Positions 38,761-51,002 of a stretch of DNA of 64,000 nucleotides are shown here, piece after piece. Source of the stretch: Ichthyophthirius multifiliis (lineage: Eukaryota; Ciliophora; Oligohymenophorea; Hymenostomatida); contig NW_004086326.1 of NCBI RefSeq assembly GCF_000220395.1, forward strand, positions 1 to 64,000, in the 5' to 3' direction. Positions within the stretch are counted from its first letter, which is position 1. The number at the start of each line of letters is the position of its first letter. Under the pieces are notes generated by a model, which saw nothing but the letters and a program-made list of their open reading frames with translations, made no database searches and was not told the origin of the DNA. Position numbers and translations under genes: made by a program.

Positions 38761-41054
38761 TCAATTTTATTTTTTTAACTTGTTCTCATTAATATCACTT
38801 TCTTTGACTTGAATACCAAAAGCCTAATTTAATTAAACGAAAGCTTATCCAATCAAACAGCTAACATTTTATAAAGCTTAAACACTGTTTCCTTAATAAT
38901 TTTTCTCATCAAATAATCTAGATCTAACTCCTTAAGGAACAGAAACAGATCTGATAGGATCATTCCAACCGACAGCAGATAAGTCAGGAATATTTTTACA
39001 GACTGAAAATGATTTACCTTTGAAGTCACATTCAGAATAAATAACTACGCATTCCTCTTCAGCATCAACATTATTTTAAACAGTAACAACCAAATCTCTC
39101 ATACCCCATGATTCATCATCTTTCCCTTGATTTAGCTTGTCTCCAATTTAGAGTGTTAATTTAGAATCAACATGATAAGTAGCGAATTAAACAGAATAAA
39201 TTTCTTCTTAAGCTTTATTCCATCCGCATAAACTCTATTGGCCACCCCAAGTTTCTGATTTAGTTCTTTTTCCAATTTATACTCCATCAACAATAACGTA
39301 TAAATCTTCTTTATCCCAAGTATCAATAAAGAAAAGTTTGAAACTGATAATAACTCTGTTATGTTTAGGAAGATCAGAATATGATTTAGAAACGACAGTC
39401 TTAGATCCAAAAATATTGTAACCACCAAATAATTAGTAAGGACCACATGTAGAAACTTTGGGATTAACATCAGGCTTAGTAGACCATCCATTAACAGACC
39501 ATAAAGAATAGTCATCAAATTCAGAAGAAACAACTTTAACATGATATCCTAAATATGTCCAGATTTTCAAATCTCTAATACCATAACTTTCATTGTCTGC
39601 ATTTTCATCTAAATCAGAGTAAAAGGCAAGTTTTAATTAAGATCCAACATGAGGAACGTCAATAAAATAGTTTCTAATACGATCATCCCATCCTGAGACT
39701 CCGCAAATCTTAGAGGTTTATTAGAAAGGAGCGACCTAAGGAACTACTTAAACATCATCAATAAAAATACGGAAAGCTTCGTTATCCCAAGAATCAATAG
39801 CAAATAATTTGAAGAAAATACGAACGTTGGTATGTAAAGGAACATTTTTATAAACTTTATAGACATCTTCTCTTGATAATTAATTGTATCCACCGAAGAT
39901 ATTTGATCCTCCACAATTAGAAATTTTACTTGACACGTCTGCATTATTGGCTATATTCAACCATCCAGGGGCAGATGTAAAATTATTATCACTAAATTCA
40001 TTAGCAATAAGAGTTTATTTATCACCCTTTCCACTTAACGCTGTAATGACTAGATTTTAAATAGCCCAAGATTCATTATCTTTTTTTCATCAAAGTTATC
40101 AGAGAAAGATACTAAAGCAACTTAATCTACGTGAGGATAGAAAATAGTCAATTTTCTAACATTTTCACCGAAACTACTGTTTCCGCATAATTAATCTTTT
40201 TTCCAGTCAAGGTGAGTTCTAGTGAATTTTTACTATTGACCATCAACAGTGATAAAAACAAAATCTGTAGCATCAGGTGAGTCAATTAACCATAAGGTAA
40301 CCTCAATTAAGATTCCATAATGTTCAGGTAAGTTACTGAATTATTTTGAAACAATTGTTTTCTCACCAAATAAATTATAACCACCAAAGAGTTTATTATT
40401 TCCACAAGTACTGAAGGGTTTAATTAATGGTTATGACAAAACCCATCCTGAATAACTTTCATTGAAGTTATCATCAGAGAATTCTTCTGATAATACTATT
40501 GCGTTAACTCCAGCATATCTTGCAATGATCTACAAGTTTCTAATACCCCAACTTTCGTCATTAGCATCTTGATTTAATGTAGATGTCATTTACAAATTGA
40601 ATTTTCTTGAAGAATGAGATACTGTTATATCTACTTAAAGTAATCTGTCAGACCAGCTTTACGATCCACAATTTATAGGTCTTGATCCAGTTGGAGGTTA
40701 TTTGTTATATTAAAAAGAATATGTAAATACTACCTCATCGTCTAATTTTAAAATGAATAATTCATCATCCCAAGAATCGATTGCAAATAATTCAAATCTT
40801 ATTACTAATTCGTAATGGCTTACTTATGAATTAAAAGATTTATTAGCTACTGCTCCTTATCCGAATACATCATAACCACCAAAAGTGCTTTCTCCTGAGC
40901 ATTATCCGACTAATTTTCCTCCTTTATTACCTGATACAACCCATCCTACAACTTCATCTGTATTAAATACTTTGGATGTGAATTCAGATGTAACTAATTT
41001 TTCTTCTGCATTAACTAAAGCAATTATTAATAATAAAGTTAAGTATTTGTTCAT
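38761..41054 (-). CDS. Secreted four-repeat protein with C-terminal beta/gamma-crystallin domain (mucocyst-cargo type)
   Basis: MNKYLTLLLIIALVNA is a signal peptide. Four repeats of about 165 residues follow. Each has W(V/S)xSxP, a CG..xFGGYNxFG block, an FxLFxIDSWDxE block, a second CG, and a DNESWGIRDLxI end. The cysteines look placed to form disulfides. The last ~80 residues (VVIYSECDFKGKSFSVCKNI, then VRSRLFDEKNYQGNSV) form a beta/gamma-crystallin Greek-key domain. Tetrahymena mucocyst proteins of the Grt1/Igr group also end in such a domain, so regulated secretion from dense-core granules is the best inference. The frame is intronless. It is one base short at a run of A near 40082-40088 (EKK..DNESWAI), giving 764 residues when read across it. 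I do not know the repeat as a named domain. Confidence 0.85.
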
Positions 41055-42130
41055 TTTTTTGTTTAATATTTAATTTTTTTTTTATTTTTTTTATTATTTT
41101 TTTTCTTACTTTTTATATATGAATAAAAAGACTTTTTTTTAATTAATAAATTAAAAAACGTTAGATCTTATATAAAATAAATGAAATTAATAAAAAACAT
41201 TTTTAAAAACGTATTTAACAAAAAAAATATATATAAATATTTATTTTTATATTAGAAAGGATTATTAATAATCAAGGTTTATATTTAATTTAAATTTATT
41301 TTTAAAGTCGTTTTATATTTAACAATAAAACAAAAACGATATTGTAAATATATTTAATTATATTTTTGTACAGTTATAATTTTCAAAAACAATTTAAATA
41401 AAATATATTGATTATACAATAAAAAAAATTTAAAAATAATATGTTGCTCTATTTTTTGAAAATGGAAATAATCTATTATATATATAATTTAATGTAAATT
41501 TATAAAAATAAAATTAAATATTTTCTTTGTAATTGTAAATTTATACTAAATAATTATTCTTTGATTAAACTATATATATTTTTAAGATTTTTACTTATAA
41601 CATTAGATAATTTTATTAAATTTTTTTTTGAAAATACAAATCAATTGTTATAATTAAATATATATTGATTTAAATAAAAATAAATTATATATATTGTCTA
41701 AAATTAATATTTTTAGTATTTTAATTAAATAATTTATAAAAATATTATATAATTGAAAATTATAGAAATAACTAAGTGATCTATTTTAGAATATATTAAT
41801 AGGCTGAAGTTTTTAAATTTAATATTCATTTTTTTATATATTTAAATTTTATATATTAATACATTTAAAATAATGATATTATATGTAAAAATTTAAATAA
41901 TAATAATAAATTTAAAAAAAAAATTATTAAAATTAATATTTATTTAAAATAGTTAAGTAATATTTTATTATTTTCCTTATTAATAAAATTATTGAAAATT
42001 ATATTTTATGTTTTTATAAAACGAATTAATTATATAATTTTAATAAAAAAAATAAATAATAAATAAAATATAAAAAAAATATTATAAAATAATTTAATTT
42101 TTTAATAATATTATATAAATTTTATTTATA

Positions 42131-42173
<43 letters not shown>

Positions 42174-42848
42174 TACATAAATCTATTAATTAGTTTTATT
42201 ATTTTTAATTGCATTTTGTTTTCGTATCATTTAATTATAAAAATATATTAATTAAAAATTAATTTGATATACAATCTAATTTTATATTAGTTTTTAATTA
42301 ATTAAAATTAAATTTTATTAAGATTAACAATATAAATTTTTTCAAGTAATTCTTGATAAATATACAAATATAATATTTAAAATTTTATACATTAATCTAA
42401 TTAAAAATGATTCTATTAACTGTACTAAATATTATTTCTTTTTGTAATTCTTAATAATAAATCATTAAATTATATTAAAATTAAAGTACATTTATTTTAA
42501 TAAATAAAAAAAATATAATTAAAAACTAAATGTAATTATAGATAATTATAAAAAATATATGTCAATATAAATAAAAAAAAAATATTTAAATTAATACAAA
42601 TATATTTTATAGACTTAAACTACAAATTAATATATATATATATATAAATATATATATATATATTTATTTATATATATATTTAATATTTTTATTTTATTTT
42701 TTTATTTTTTTTTAAATAAATTTTATTTTATTATTATATTATTTTTTTTAATATAAAAATTTTTTTAAAATTAAAATTTTATAAAAAAAATAACAAAAAT
42801 ATTTAAAGTAAATATAAAATATTTTTAAAAGTATAAAATAATTTTATA
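41055..42848. other. Intergenic region
   Basis: About 1.8 kb of nearly pure A+T with a (TA)n tract at about 42134-42168 and another interrupted one near 42629-42664. No genes were found. Confidence 0.55.
42134..42168. repeat. (TA)n microsatellite
   Basis: A TA dinucleotide tract in intergenic DNA. Confidence 0.9.
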
Positions 42849-43151
42849 TCATTATATTTTTTTTATATTATCTTATTTAATATTACCATTTAAATAATAT
42901 TTATTAATATTAACTTTTTCTTTAAGATTATATTTGGAAATTACATAAACCACACCTTTCTTTCTCGTTCCTTGTCTACCTACTTTAATATTTGTTAACT
43001 TATCTCTGATTTAATTTTACTTTTTATGCTTTACTTATTAATAATAAATATATTTTTATTTTAAGTTTATTTTTAGTTAACTTGTATTAAAATTATATTT
43101 CTTTCTAAACAATATAAACTTATAAATACCTAAAATTAGTTTTTCATACAT
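42849..43151 (-). pseudogene. Possible helicase C-terminal remnant
   Basis: An open frame of 100 residues from ATG 43151 to TGA 42849. Its middle, IKVGRQGTRKKGVVYVISK, resembles the end of a superfamily 2 helicase core (motif VI-like vGRtGR.kkG.vyvi). The rest has no helicase motifs and no other helicase parts lie nearby. It may be a decayed gene copy, an isolated exon or a chance match. The codon choice in the motif (GGT, GGA, ACG, AAG) is richer in G and C than the surrounding spacer, which argues for past coding. Confidence 0.35.
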
Positions 43152-44088
43152 TAAATTATTTTAAGTGTTTTTATTATTTATTATAATGAATTTTATATAA
43201 ACCTTAAATAAATATAAATATAAAAATTATAAAATTTATTAATTATAAATAAAATTATATATATTATTAATTAATTTAATTTAAATATAAATTTAAAAGT
43301 TAAGAATGTTAGAAAAAAAATTGGTTCAAAATATTTTATTTAATTCAGTATGCTAAAAGACTTTTTACAATAGTTCTCCTAAATAAATATAAATTATATT
43401 ATATACATTATCCTAAATAATATCAATTTATTTATGTTTTAAATTTTTTATTTTTTAAATAAAATATAATAATTGAGAACTGATTGCAGATAAAATTAAT
43501 TATATAAAACAATTTAATGAAGCAATAATAAGTTTAAATTAAATATTTGTTCTTTTAAAATAAATTATTTCAATAACTTGATTTTTCTAGTAAATATTTT
43601 TGTAACCAATACTTCATTATTTTCTTTATATATTTTAAAAAGTTTATTTTTTGTAATTAATTATTCATTTTTACATTTTATCATATTTATTTTCTAATTT
43701 TTAATACTATTCAAGATAAACTTAATATTTTAATTATTCATAATTTAAATTATTTAGATTAATTATCAATAATTAAATATTAAGAATTTTATACTGAAAT
43801 GTTAATTCATTTAATTTTTTTTCTATTTAAAAAATTATTAACTTTTAATTTTGAAATTGGATAAAAAAATAATGTTATTTTATTTTTTATTATTAAATAT
43901 TATCATATAAATTATAATACTATTGAAAATATTTGTTAAAATTATATTATAATTATAAAAATATTTTATCATTGCAAATTATTATAATATTATTTGTATC
44001 ATAAATATAAATTAATTAATAAAAAATATATTTTTATCTTAATATTTAATTTTAGTAATAATAAAATAAACAACTACATGAATTATCT
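43152..44088. other. Intergenic spacer
   Basis: About 940 bases of AT-rich DNA with no recognised gene, between the helicase-like remnant and the giant coiled-coil gene. Confidence 0.5.
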
Positions 44089-47000
44089 TCAAATATTATT
44101 AAATTATTTTTTTAAAAAATAAAAATTTTAAGGAGATAAATTATAATTATTATTACATACTTCAAAATTTTTGTAATCCGATTTATTTTTATTATAAATT
44201 TTATAATTATTTTAATCATTATTATAATTTTTTACAATATTTTATTCAGAGTAGTTATTTTTTTTTTATGTTTAATATATTTTATCAACTTGAATTTAAG
44301 GGCTGCTTTATTTTGTTATAAAGTTTTTAGAATCAGCAGCAATCATTTTCATTAAATTGATTTACCTTTTCAAAGAATTTTAAATTTAATTTTTTTCAAA
44401 TCTGCCACTATCAATTTAATTTCCTAAATCTTTTATTTATTTAATTAACTAATTATTCAACTTTTCGAAATTTTAATTATTTATATTTAATTAAGTATTT
44501 GTTTTATATAAAATATCAAATTATTCTTGCTTTTAATTAATAAAATGTACACGTTTATCATATTCCTATTATAATTTTTAAATTTAATTAGAGAATGTTA
44601 TAATAGTATTTTCTTATTTTTCTTATAATTTAATTATTTTCTATTAATAATTCTATAATTATTTTGCGTAATATTATGGTTATTATTAGTTTTAGTTTTA
44701 AATTATATTTTTTTCTAAATAGATAACTTTTTAATTAAGATTTTAAACTTCCATTTATAAACTTGAGTTTTCATCTTTTAATTATTTTATAAAAACTTAA
44801 TTATTTTCAACAAAATCTTAAGATTTTTTAAATTATTGCTATTAATAATATTGAGCTATATAGTTTACAGTTACAGATAACTAGTTTTGTATTTTTTCAA
44901 TTTTTTCAATATAAAATATTTTCAATTCATCTATAATTTGATTTATATATTATATTTAGTTTTATTTAATAAATTATTTATATTTTATTACCTTATTTTG
45001 ACTTTATTGAATTTAAAATTTAACTGAAAGTTGTTTTTAGCCTTTCTTTGCACTCTTTAAACTTTATTTGATAATTAGATATGTATTATTTTTATGATTA
45101 TATTTATTGTTATAAATTTTAAATTATTTAACTATATTAAGAAATTTCATTATTTAAAACCTATATTTATTCAATATAATTATATTCTTATTTGCTTTTT
45201 TCAAATTTACATAAATTTTAAATTTCAGTCTAATATTAATTTTATTATTGTTAATTTAATTATATAATATTTTATATGTTTTTATTTAGTTAATTTATTT
45301 CTTGATTATTAAATTAAGTTTGCAATTTAAATTCATTATTTTTATTTTTTAAAATATATTTTTCATTTTTTAAAAGGTCTTTTTCTTTTTCATATTAACT
45401 TATTTCGCTATTTTAAATATTTTTTTCTTAAAAAGGGGATTTTATTTCTTATTAAATTTTAGTTTTTAATATTTCATTTATTTATTAATATGATTATATT
45501 TCACATTGTTTTTAAACTATTTTTAATGTCAATTCTTTTTTCTCAATTTCATAATTTTCTAATTTTTTTTATAAGTTTTTCTTTTCTATGTAAAGTTGTT
45601 CATTCTTTTTTTCTAATTTCTCAATTTTTTCAGTTAAATCTTTTTTTATATTTTAATATTTATTTATTTTTTAAAAGTATTAATATACCTTCATTTTCTG
45701 ATTTTAATTATTCTTATTTTTTTATAAATTTATCATAATCTATATCCAATTTAGCGTTCATTTATTATAATTAAAACTAAAGATTTTCATTTTATGAGCT
45801 TAAAGCAGCATTATTTAAATTAAGTTAATTTATATTGTTTTAATATTCATATTTTATATTGTTTATTTCTTCTTTTAATTTATTATTTTATTGTTTTTCA
45901 AAAGTTGTATTTTATTGAAAAGGAGTATGTAAGCTGAAACGTGAGTCAAAATCTTTTTTTCGGGACTAATTATAAGCCGATTTTATTTCTGATTATTTTT
46001 TTTGTAAATTTTCTTGAATTTCTCTTCTAATATTTATTTTTTATTCTTCCTTGTTTTTTTTTGTTTAAAAAAAAAACTGTTAATAAAATACTTATTTTAG
46101 TTATAGGTTTTTACTAAATTTTATGCATGCTGTTATAACAAATTAGCTATTTCAGTTTATTTTAATTAAACTTAATAATCATATTAATTTTATAATAATT
46201 AATAATTTTCTTAAATCGTTTATTTTTCAAGTTTCAGTTAAGATATTTAATCTTTATATTTTTCTTCCTATTCATTTATTTTCATTTCATACTTCTTCAA
46301 TTTGTTTTTTAATTTTGATTATTTTTTTTTGTATTTCTCTTTGGTTCTCTTAAATTCTTAATCGTAGTTTTATATTACCTATAAATATTAATTAAAATTA
46401 TTTATTTTTTATATTATTTTTTACAGTTTAATTTTGTTCAATATTTAGTTATTATTTTTATTCTTAAATGTTTAATTATTTTTACAACTATTAAATATTA
46501 TTTTAAAAGTTTTTATTTTATTCTTCAAGTTATTTTATTATATTTTTATGATCATTTTCTTATTTTATAAAATAAGAAAGCCTATTTTCTAATTCTCTAT
46601 CTTTAAAAGAAATTTATTTTTTAATTTATTAATTCTCTTTTTCTTAAAATTCAAAAGATTCATGTTGTAAATATTTAACTTTTTACTGCAACTAGTTGTT
46701 AATTATTTCTTTATTTTATAATTAATTTTTTAATTAAGATATCTATATTGATAAATTTTCTATTTAACATTCTTTCTCATCTTATAAATTTTCTTAAATA
46801 ATTTCTCTTATTCTAACTTAAATGAATTCAGAACTGACAGAGTCTTTTTATAAAATATCTAGTATTTGATCTTATTATAATTAAACACATAATTGAGTAA
46901 TTTTTTATTCAAAGCAAACAGCTCTTTAATCAAATATTTATTTCAAATTATTATATATATCATAAGGATTTTAATTATTATTTTATTGCTTTTATTATTA

Positions 47001-47139
47001 GTTTTTCATTTATCTATATTTTTTACAGTTTAAAAGAATTTATATTCAACTTATTTATTTTAATTAAAATCAAAATTTTCAAAGTTACTTTTTTAATCAA
47101 AAATAGTTTTAAATTTAAAAAAATAAACTAAGAAGCCAT
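44089..47139 (-). CDS. Giant coiled-coil protein (several introns)
   Basis: Starts MASQF at 47139. An early frame change at a T run leads to DQKSNFENFDFNQNKQVEY, and intron 46989-47026 leads to QNPYDIYNNLKQIFDQRAVC. Further GT..AG introns lie near 46390-46435, 46070-46130 and 45645-45695. About 900 residues are predicted, nearly all heptad-like and very rich in Gln, Asn, Lys and Glu (for example ESFEFQEKENQQIKKQISFK, NKLKEEINNIKYEYQNNINQ). One less regular stretch reads SRKKDFDSRFSLHTPFQQNT, a possible linker or phosphosite. The frame ends at TGA 44089. No motor or other enzymatic domain is visible. A cytoskeletal scaffold is likely, but the exact exon list is approximate. Confidence 0.6.
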
Positions 47140-47338
47140 CGAATGTTATAATGAAAATAAATTATATTATAAAATATGAAATTTTAACATTTTAATAATT
47201 AAAAAAAAAATAAGAATTAAAAAACTTTTGGTTAATTCAAGAGCCATAAGAACATATAAGATATTATATTATACTTATTTTATATTAATAAAAAAAAACA
47301 TCTTTAAATTAAATTAAAAAAAAAACTATATATCAATT

Positions 47339-49099
47339 TCATTCTTAATCTTAATATCTATTTCTTCTTCCTTAATTTCCACCATATTATCTTTATCTAT
47401 TTTAATTACTATACTATCTTTAGAATTTTTAATAACCCTATCCCTATTATTAATATCTTTAGTCTTAATACTTATTCAATTAATCTAAATTAAATAAAAT
47501 TAATAAATATATTTAAAAAATTAATAACCTTATTTTATTATTTATTCAAACTCTGAGCTTGGTTATATGTGATGTTACTTTAATAATTAAATAATTTTTT
47601 TGCCAATCATCATGTCATTTTATTTATCAAAAAAAGAAATTGATTATCCTTAAGCACCAGCCCTTCCAGTTCTTCCAATTCTATGAACATAGTCTTCAAT
47701 ATTTTAAGGTAAATCATAATTAATAACAAGTTTAACATCTTTAACATCTAATCCTCGAGAAGCAACATCTGTAGCAAGTAAAATTTATACTTATCCACTT
47801 CTAAATTTATACATAATATAATCTCTTTGACTTTAACTTTTATCACCATGTAAAGAAAGACAGCTTATTTTTTAAGATTTTAAAGTCATTTCTAAAAAAT
47901 CACAACTTCTTTTAGTAGATGTAAAAATAAGAGTTTTATTATCAGCTTTTTCTTAAATAATTTCTTGTAATCTTAAAATAATAATATTAATAAATATATA
48001 ATTTTTTTATTTTCAAAAAAAAACCTTTATAATTTTTAATTTTAATCAATTAACTCAAATTATTATTAAATATCTGTATTAACATTTAAATCATTTTCTC
48101 CAATTTGCACATGAACGGGTTTTTCTTGACAAAATTCATAAGCTAAATTTTTAATTTCTTTTGGCCATGTAGCTGAGAACATAATCATCTATTTATCAGG
48201 TCGTATTTATCCCAAAATTTTTCTTATTTAAGGTTCGAATCCCATATCAAGCATTCTATCTGCTTCATCCAAAACTAAATATGTGATAGTCCTTAAATCA
48301 ACAGCTTTGCTTTAAACAAAATCTATTAATCTTCCTGGAGTAGCTACTACTATTTCAGGTTTCTTTTAAAGATGTTACTCTTACACACTTCTAGATGCTC
48401 CCCCATAAATTGCAGTAGAATAAGCTTTATAAGCTTTTCCAAATTTGGCACATTCTAGTTGAACTTAATTTGCTAATTCACGAGTGGGGACTAATATAAG
48501 GCCAACTGGATTTTTTCTTTCTCTTTTTTCTTTTTAATTTATATGGATTAACATCGGTAATAAATATGATAATGTTTTTCCTGATCCTGTTTAAGCTATT
48601 CCTATAAGATCGCTTCCGTTAAGAATTATAGGTATACCTATTTTTTATTTTATTTTTATTATTTTATTTTTTTACATTATGATTAAATTGATGTGGGCTT
48701 TTCAAACCCTTAAGATTACACTAGACTTTTTAATTAATCACAAAGAGGAGAATTTTTCCATGATAAAAATGGAGGGGGAGGAATGTTAGTGGCTGAAATA
48801 ATTTTTATTTGATTTTCTTTTAGATGGTTTTCTACTTATTAAAAATCCTCTTATTATAATAAATCTTTATTATAAAATATTCTTTCAAATTATGGAAGTA
48901 CTTCCTTTGAAAAATCTAAAGGATTTAATTCCTATTCAAACTATTGTTTATTATTGAAATTTTATTATTAATTGTTAAAATATGGTTGATCTTCATAATT
49001 AAAAGATGATCTTTATTATTATTTTCTTTAATAATTATATTAAGGATTAAATTCTCGAGCATCTTCATAATTAGCATTTTATTTAAAAATAGATGACAT
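47339..49099 (-). CDS. DEAD-box RNA helicase, DDX5/Dbp2 type
   Basis: 541 residues after removing introns 48638-48675, 47972-48024 and 47485-47528. Motifs in order: Q motif GFEKPTSIQSQCIPI, Walker A AQTGSGKT, PTRELA, TPGRL, DEAD (LDEADRMLDMGF), SAT (MFSATWPKEIKNLA), then FTSTKR, HGDKSQSQRD, ATDVASRGLDV and HRIGRTGRAG. These features, with the Asn/Gln-rich N-terminus carrying FSKEVLPQFERIFYNKD and the Gln/Arg/Gly-rich tail (RQRQYGGNQGRRNRY), fit the p68/DDX5/Dbp2 group. This group acts in transcription-coupled RNA remodelling and ribosome biogenesis. The tail reads correctly only after the last intron is spliced, with TGA at 47339. Confidence 0.95.
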
Positions 49100-49417
49100 T
49101 CTTTATATTGATTTAAAAGATGTGTTTTTTTGTTTAATATAGCTACAAAAAGTAACCTTTTAGATGTTATTTATTTTAGGCAGGAAAGATAGAATTTTCT
49201 ACATTTTTAAAAATATATATTTAGTTTATTATAATTATATATTTTTAGTTTATAGTTATAAAAATATTTTTTAAATAATAATATATAAATATTTAATTTT
49301 ATATTCTTAAAATTTAGAAAAAGTTATTATTTTAACTCCTTTTTCGTTAAATAAATATAACAATTTTCATATAATTATATATTATATATGTAAAAACTTC
49401 AATCATTAAAAAATCAA
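49100..49417. other. Divergent promoter region
   Basis: About 318 bases between the divergently transcribed helicase and NAXE-type genes, so both promoters should lie here. No motif stands out. Confidence 0.5.
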
Positions 49418-50146
49418 ATGATAAAAATTTCATATTTAAACTAAAAATAAGCACAAGACTTTGACAATGAACTAATGAGTATATAAATAGGTTTCAAACT
49501 TGAATAATTAATGGAATTAGCAGGATAATCTGTAGCTCATTGCACACATCATATAATAAAAGTTCACCATAATTCTTATCCTAAGCTCAAAAAAATATTA
49601 TTTATAGCTGGCCCAGGAAATAATGGAGGAGATGCAATGGTAGCTGCTAGACATTTATAAATGTATAATGGAAAATATATGACTGAATTATTATATTTTA
49701 AAAATCCAGAAAAATAATTTTTTTAATCGTTAATATAATCTTGTAAAAGTAATAATGTAAATGTGAGTAAATATGAAGAAATCATATAAAACCAAAACAT
49801 TTTAGATTATTTAAATTCATTTGAACTTATTATAGATGGAATTTTTGGGTTTTCATTCAAACCTCCTTCCAAATAACCTTATACTGATGTTCTGGAAGGA
49901 TTTAAAAATTGTGTGGTTCCAATTTTTTCTATCGATATACCAAGCGGATGGGATGTAGAAAAAGGAAATACATAAAATTTATTTGAGCCTTAATATCTTA
50001 TTTCTTTAACTCTACCTAAAATCGGGATATAAGGATTTAAAGGCAAACATTTTTTAGGCGGAAGATTTGTCCCTTAATAATTAGCTGAAAAATATGGATT
50101 AAATATACCTGAATATATAGATAATGATACTTTCGTTGAGATATGA
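49418..50146 (+). CDS. NAXE: NAD(P)HX epimerase (YjeF N-terminal domain)
   Basis: Intronless, 242 residues from ATG 49418 to TGA 50144. The N-terminus [25 protein letters not shown] matches the YjeF_N opening. The active-site loop [18 protein letters not shown], the DGIFGF segment, the [14 protein letters not shown] loop and the final LGGRFVP are all in order. The enzyme interconverts the R and S forms of hydrated NADH/NADPH so that the partner dehydratase can repair them. No separate dehydratase gene is in this window. The start was chosen because it places the family's conserved Q..D..LM region about ten residues in. No long targeting peptide is seen, so a cytosolic location is likely. Confidence 0.93.
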
Positions 50147-51002
50147 AAAAAAAATATATAATATATATTTATATGCTAGTTTAGGTTATGCAGAAAAAAA
50201 ATTCTAAAAAAATTAAAAATTTCCAAATAATAATTGATATTTTTTTTTTATAAATATTGAACAGCGTTATTATATTTATTTTTAATAATTTTAAATAAAT
50301 AAGGGTTAATAAAAATAATAGTAAAAAAAGATTTAAAAAAAATATTAAAATTAAAAATACAACTTTTAATATCTTTTTATTTATTAAATAATATCTAAAA
50401 TAATTTTTTATTTAAAGATATAAATTTTATTAATTATATATTTTTATTAAATTTTAGTAGCCGAATTATTCGCGCCAAAACTAAATTAGTATTTTCTTAA
50501 TGTCTAACTAATTTAATTCATAAAATTATAAATATTTAATTTATAAATAAAAAAATTAATTATCCTAATATTAATTATCCTATTTATTAAAATACATTAT
50601 ACATTATAGTTTAACCTTAAAATAATAATTTAAAGTTTTAATGACTATATTATATTTATATTCTTATATATGTTATATTTTATTATAGAAAGTTATTAAA
50701 AATTTTAGATTATTATAATAGGAGTAAAATATAAAAATAATTTAATTAATTCACAAAATTTATTAAACATAATTGTTTATTAAAAAAAGTTTGTATAAAA
50801 GTTTTATTTTTATTTTAATTTAAAATTTATTATTAATAATAAAATATTTTTTCATTATATTTTAATATAAAACAAATAATTCAGAGTTTTAAAAAGAATT
50901 ATTGAATATTAGTTATATAAAATTACTTGTTTTATTATTATTTAATACATAATTTAATAAATTTATTATAACGAAACATTATTAATTTTTCATTAAACTC
51001 AT
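50147..51002. other. Intergenic spacer
   Basis: About 860 bases of AT-rich DNA between convergent genes. Nothing recognised. Confidence 0.5.

Noticed and set aside
48225-48245. GGTTCGAATCCC resembling a tRNA T-arm
   Set aside because: It lies inside the DEAD-box helicase coding sequence (DMGFEPQIRK) and no acceptor or anticodon arms surround it.
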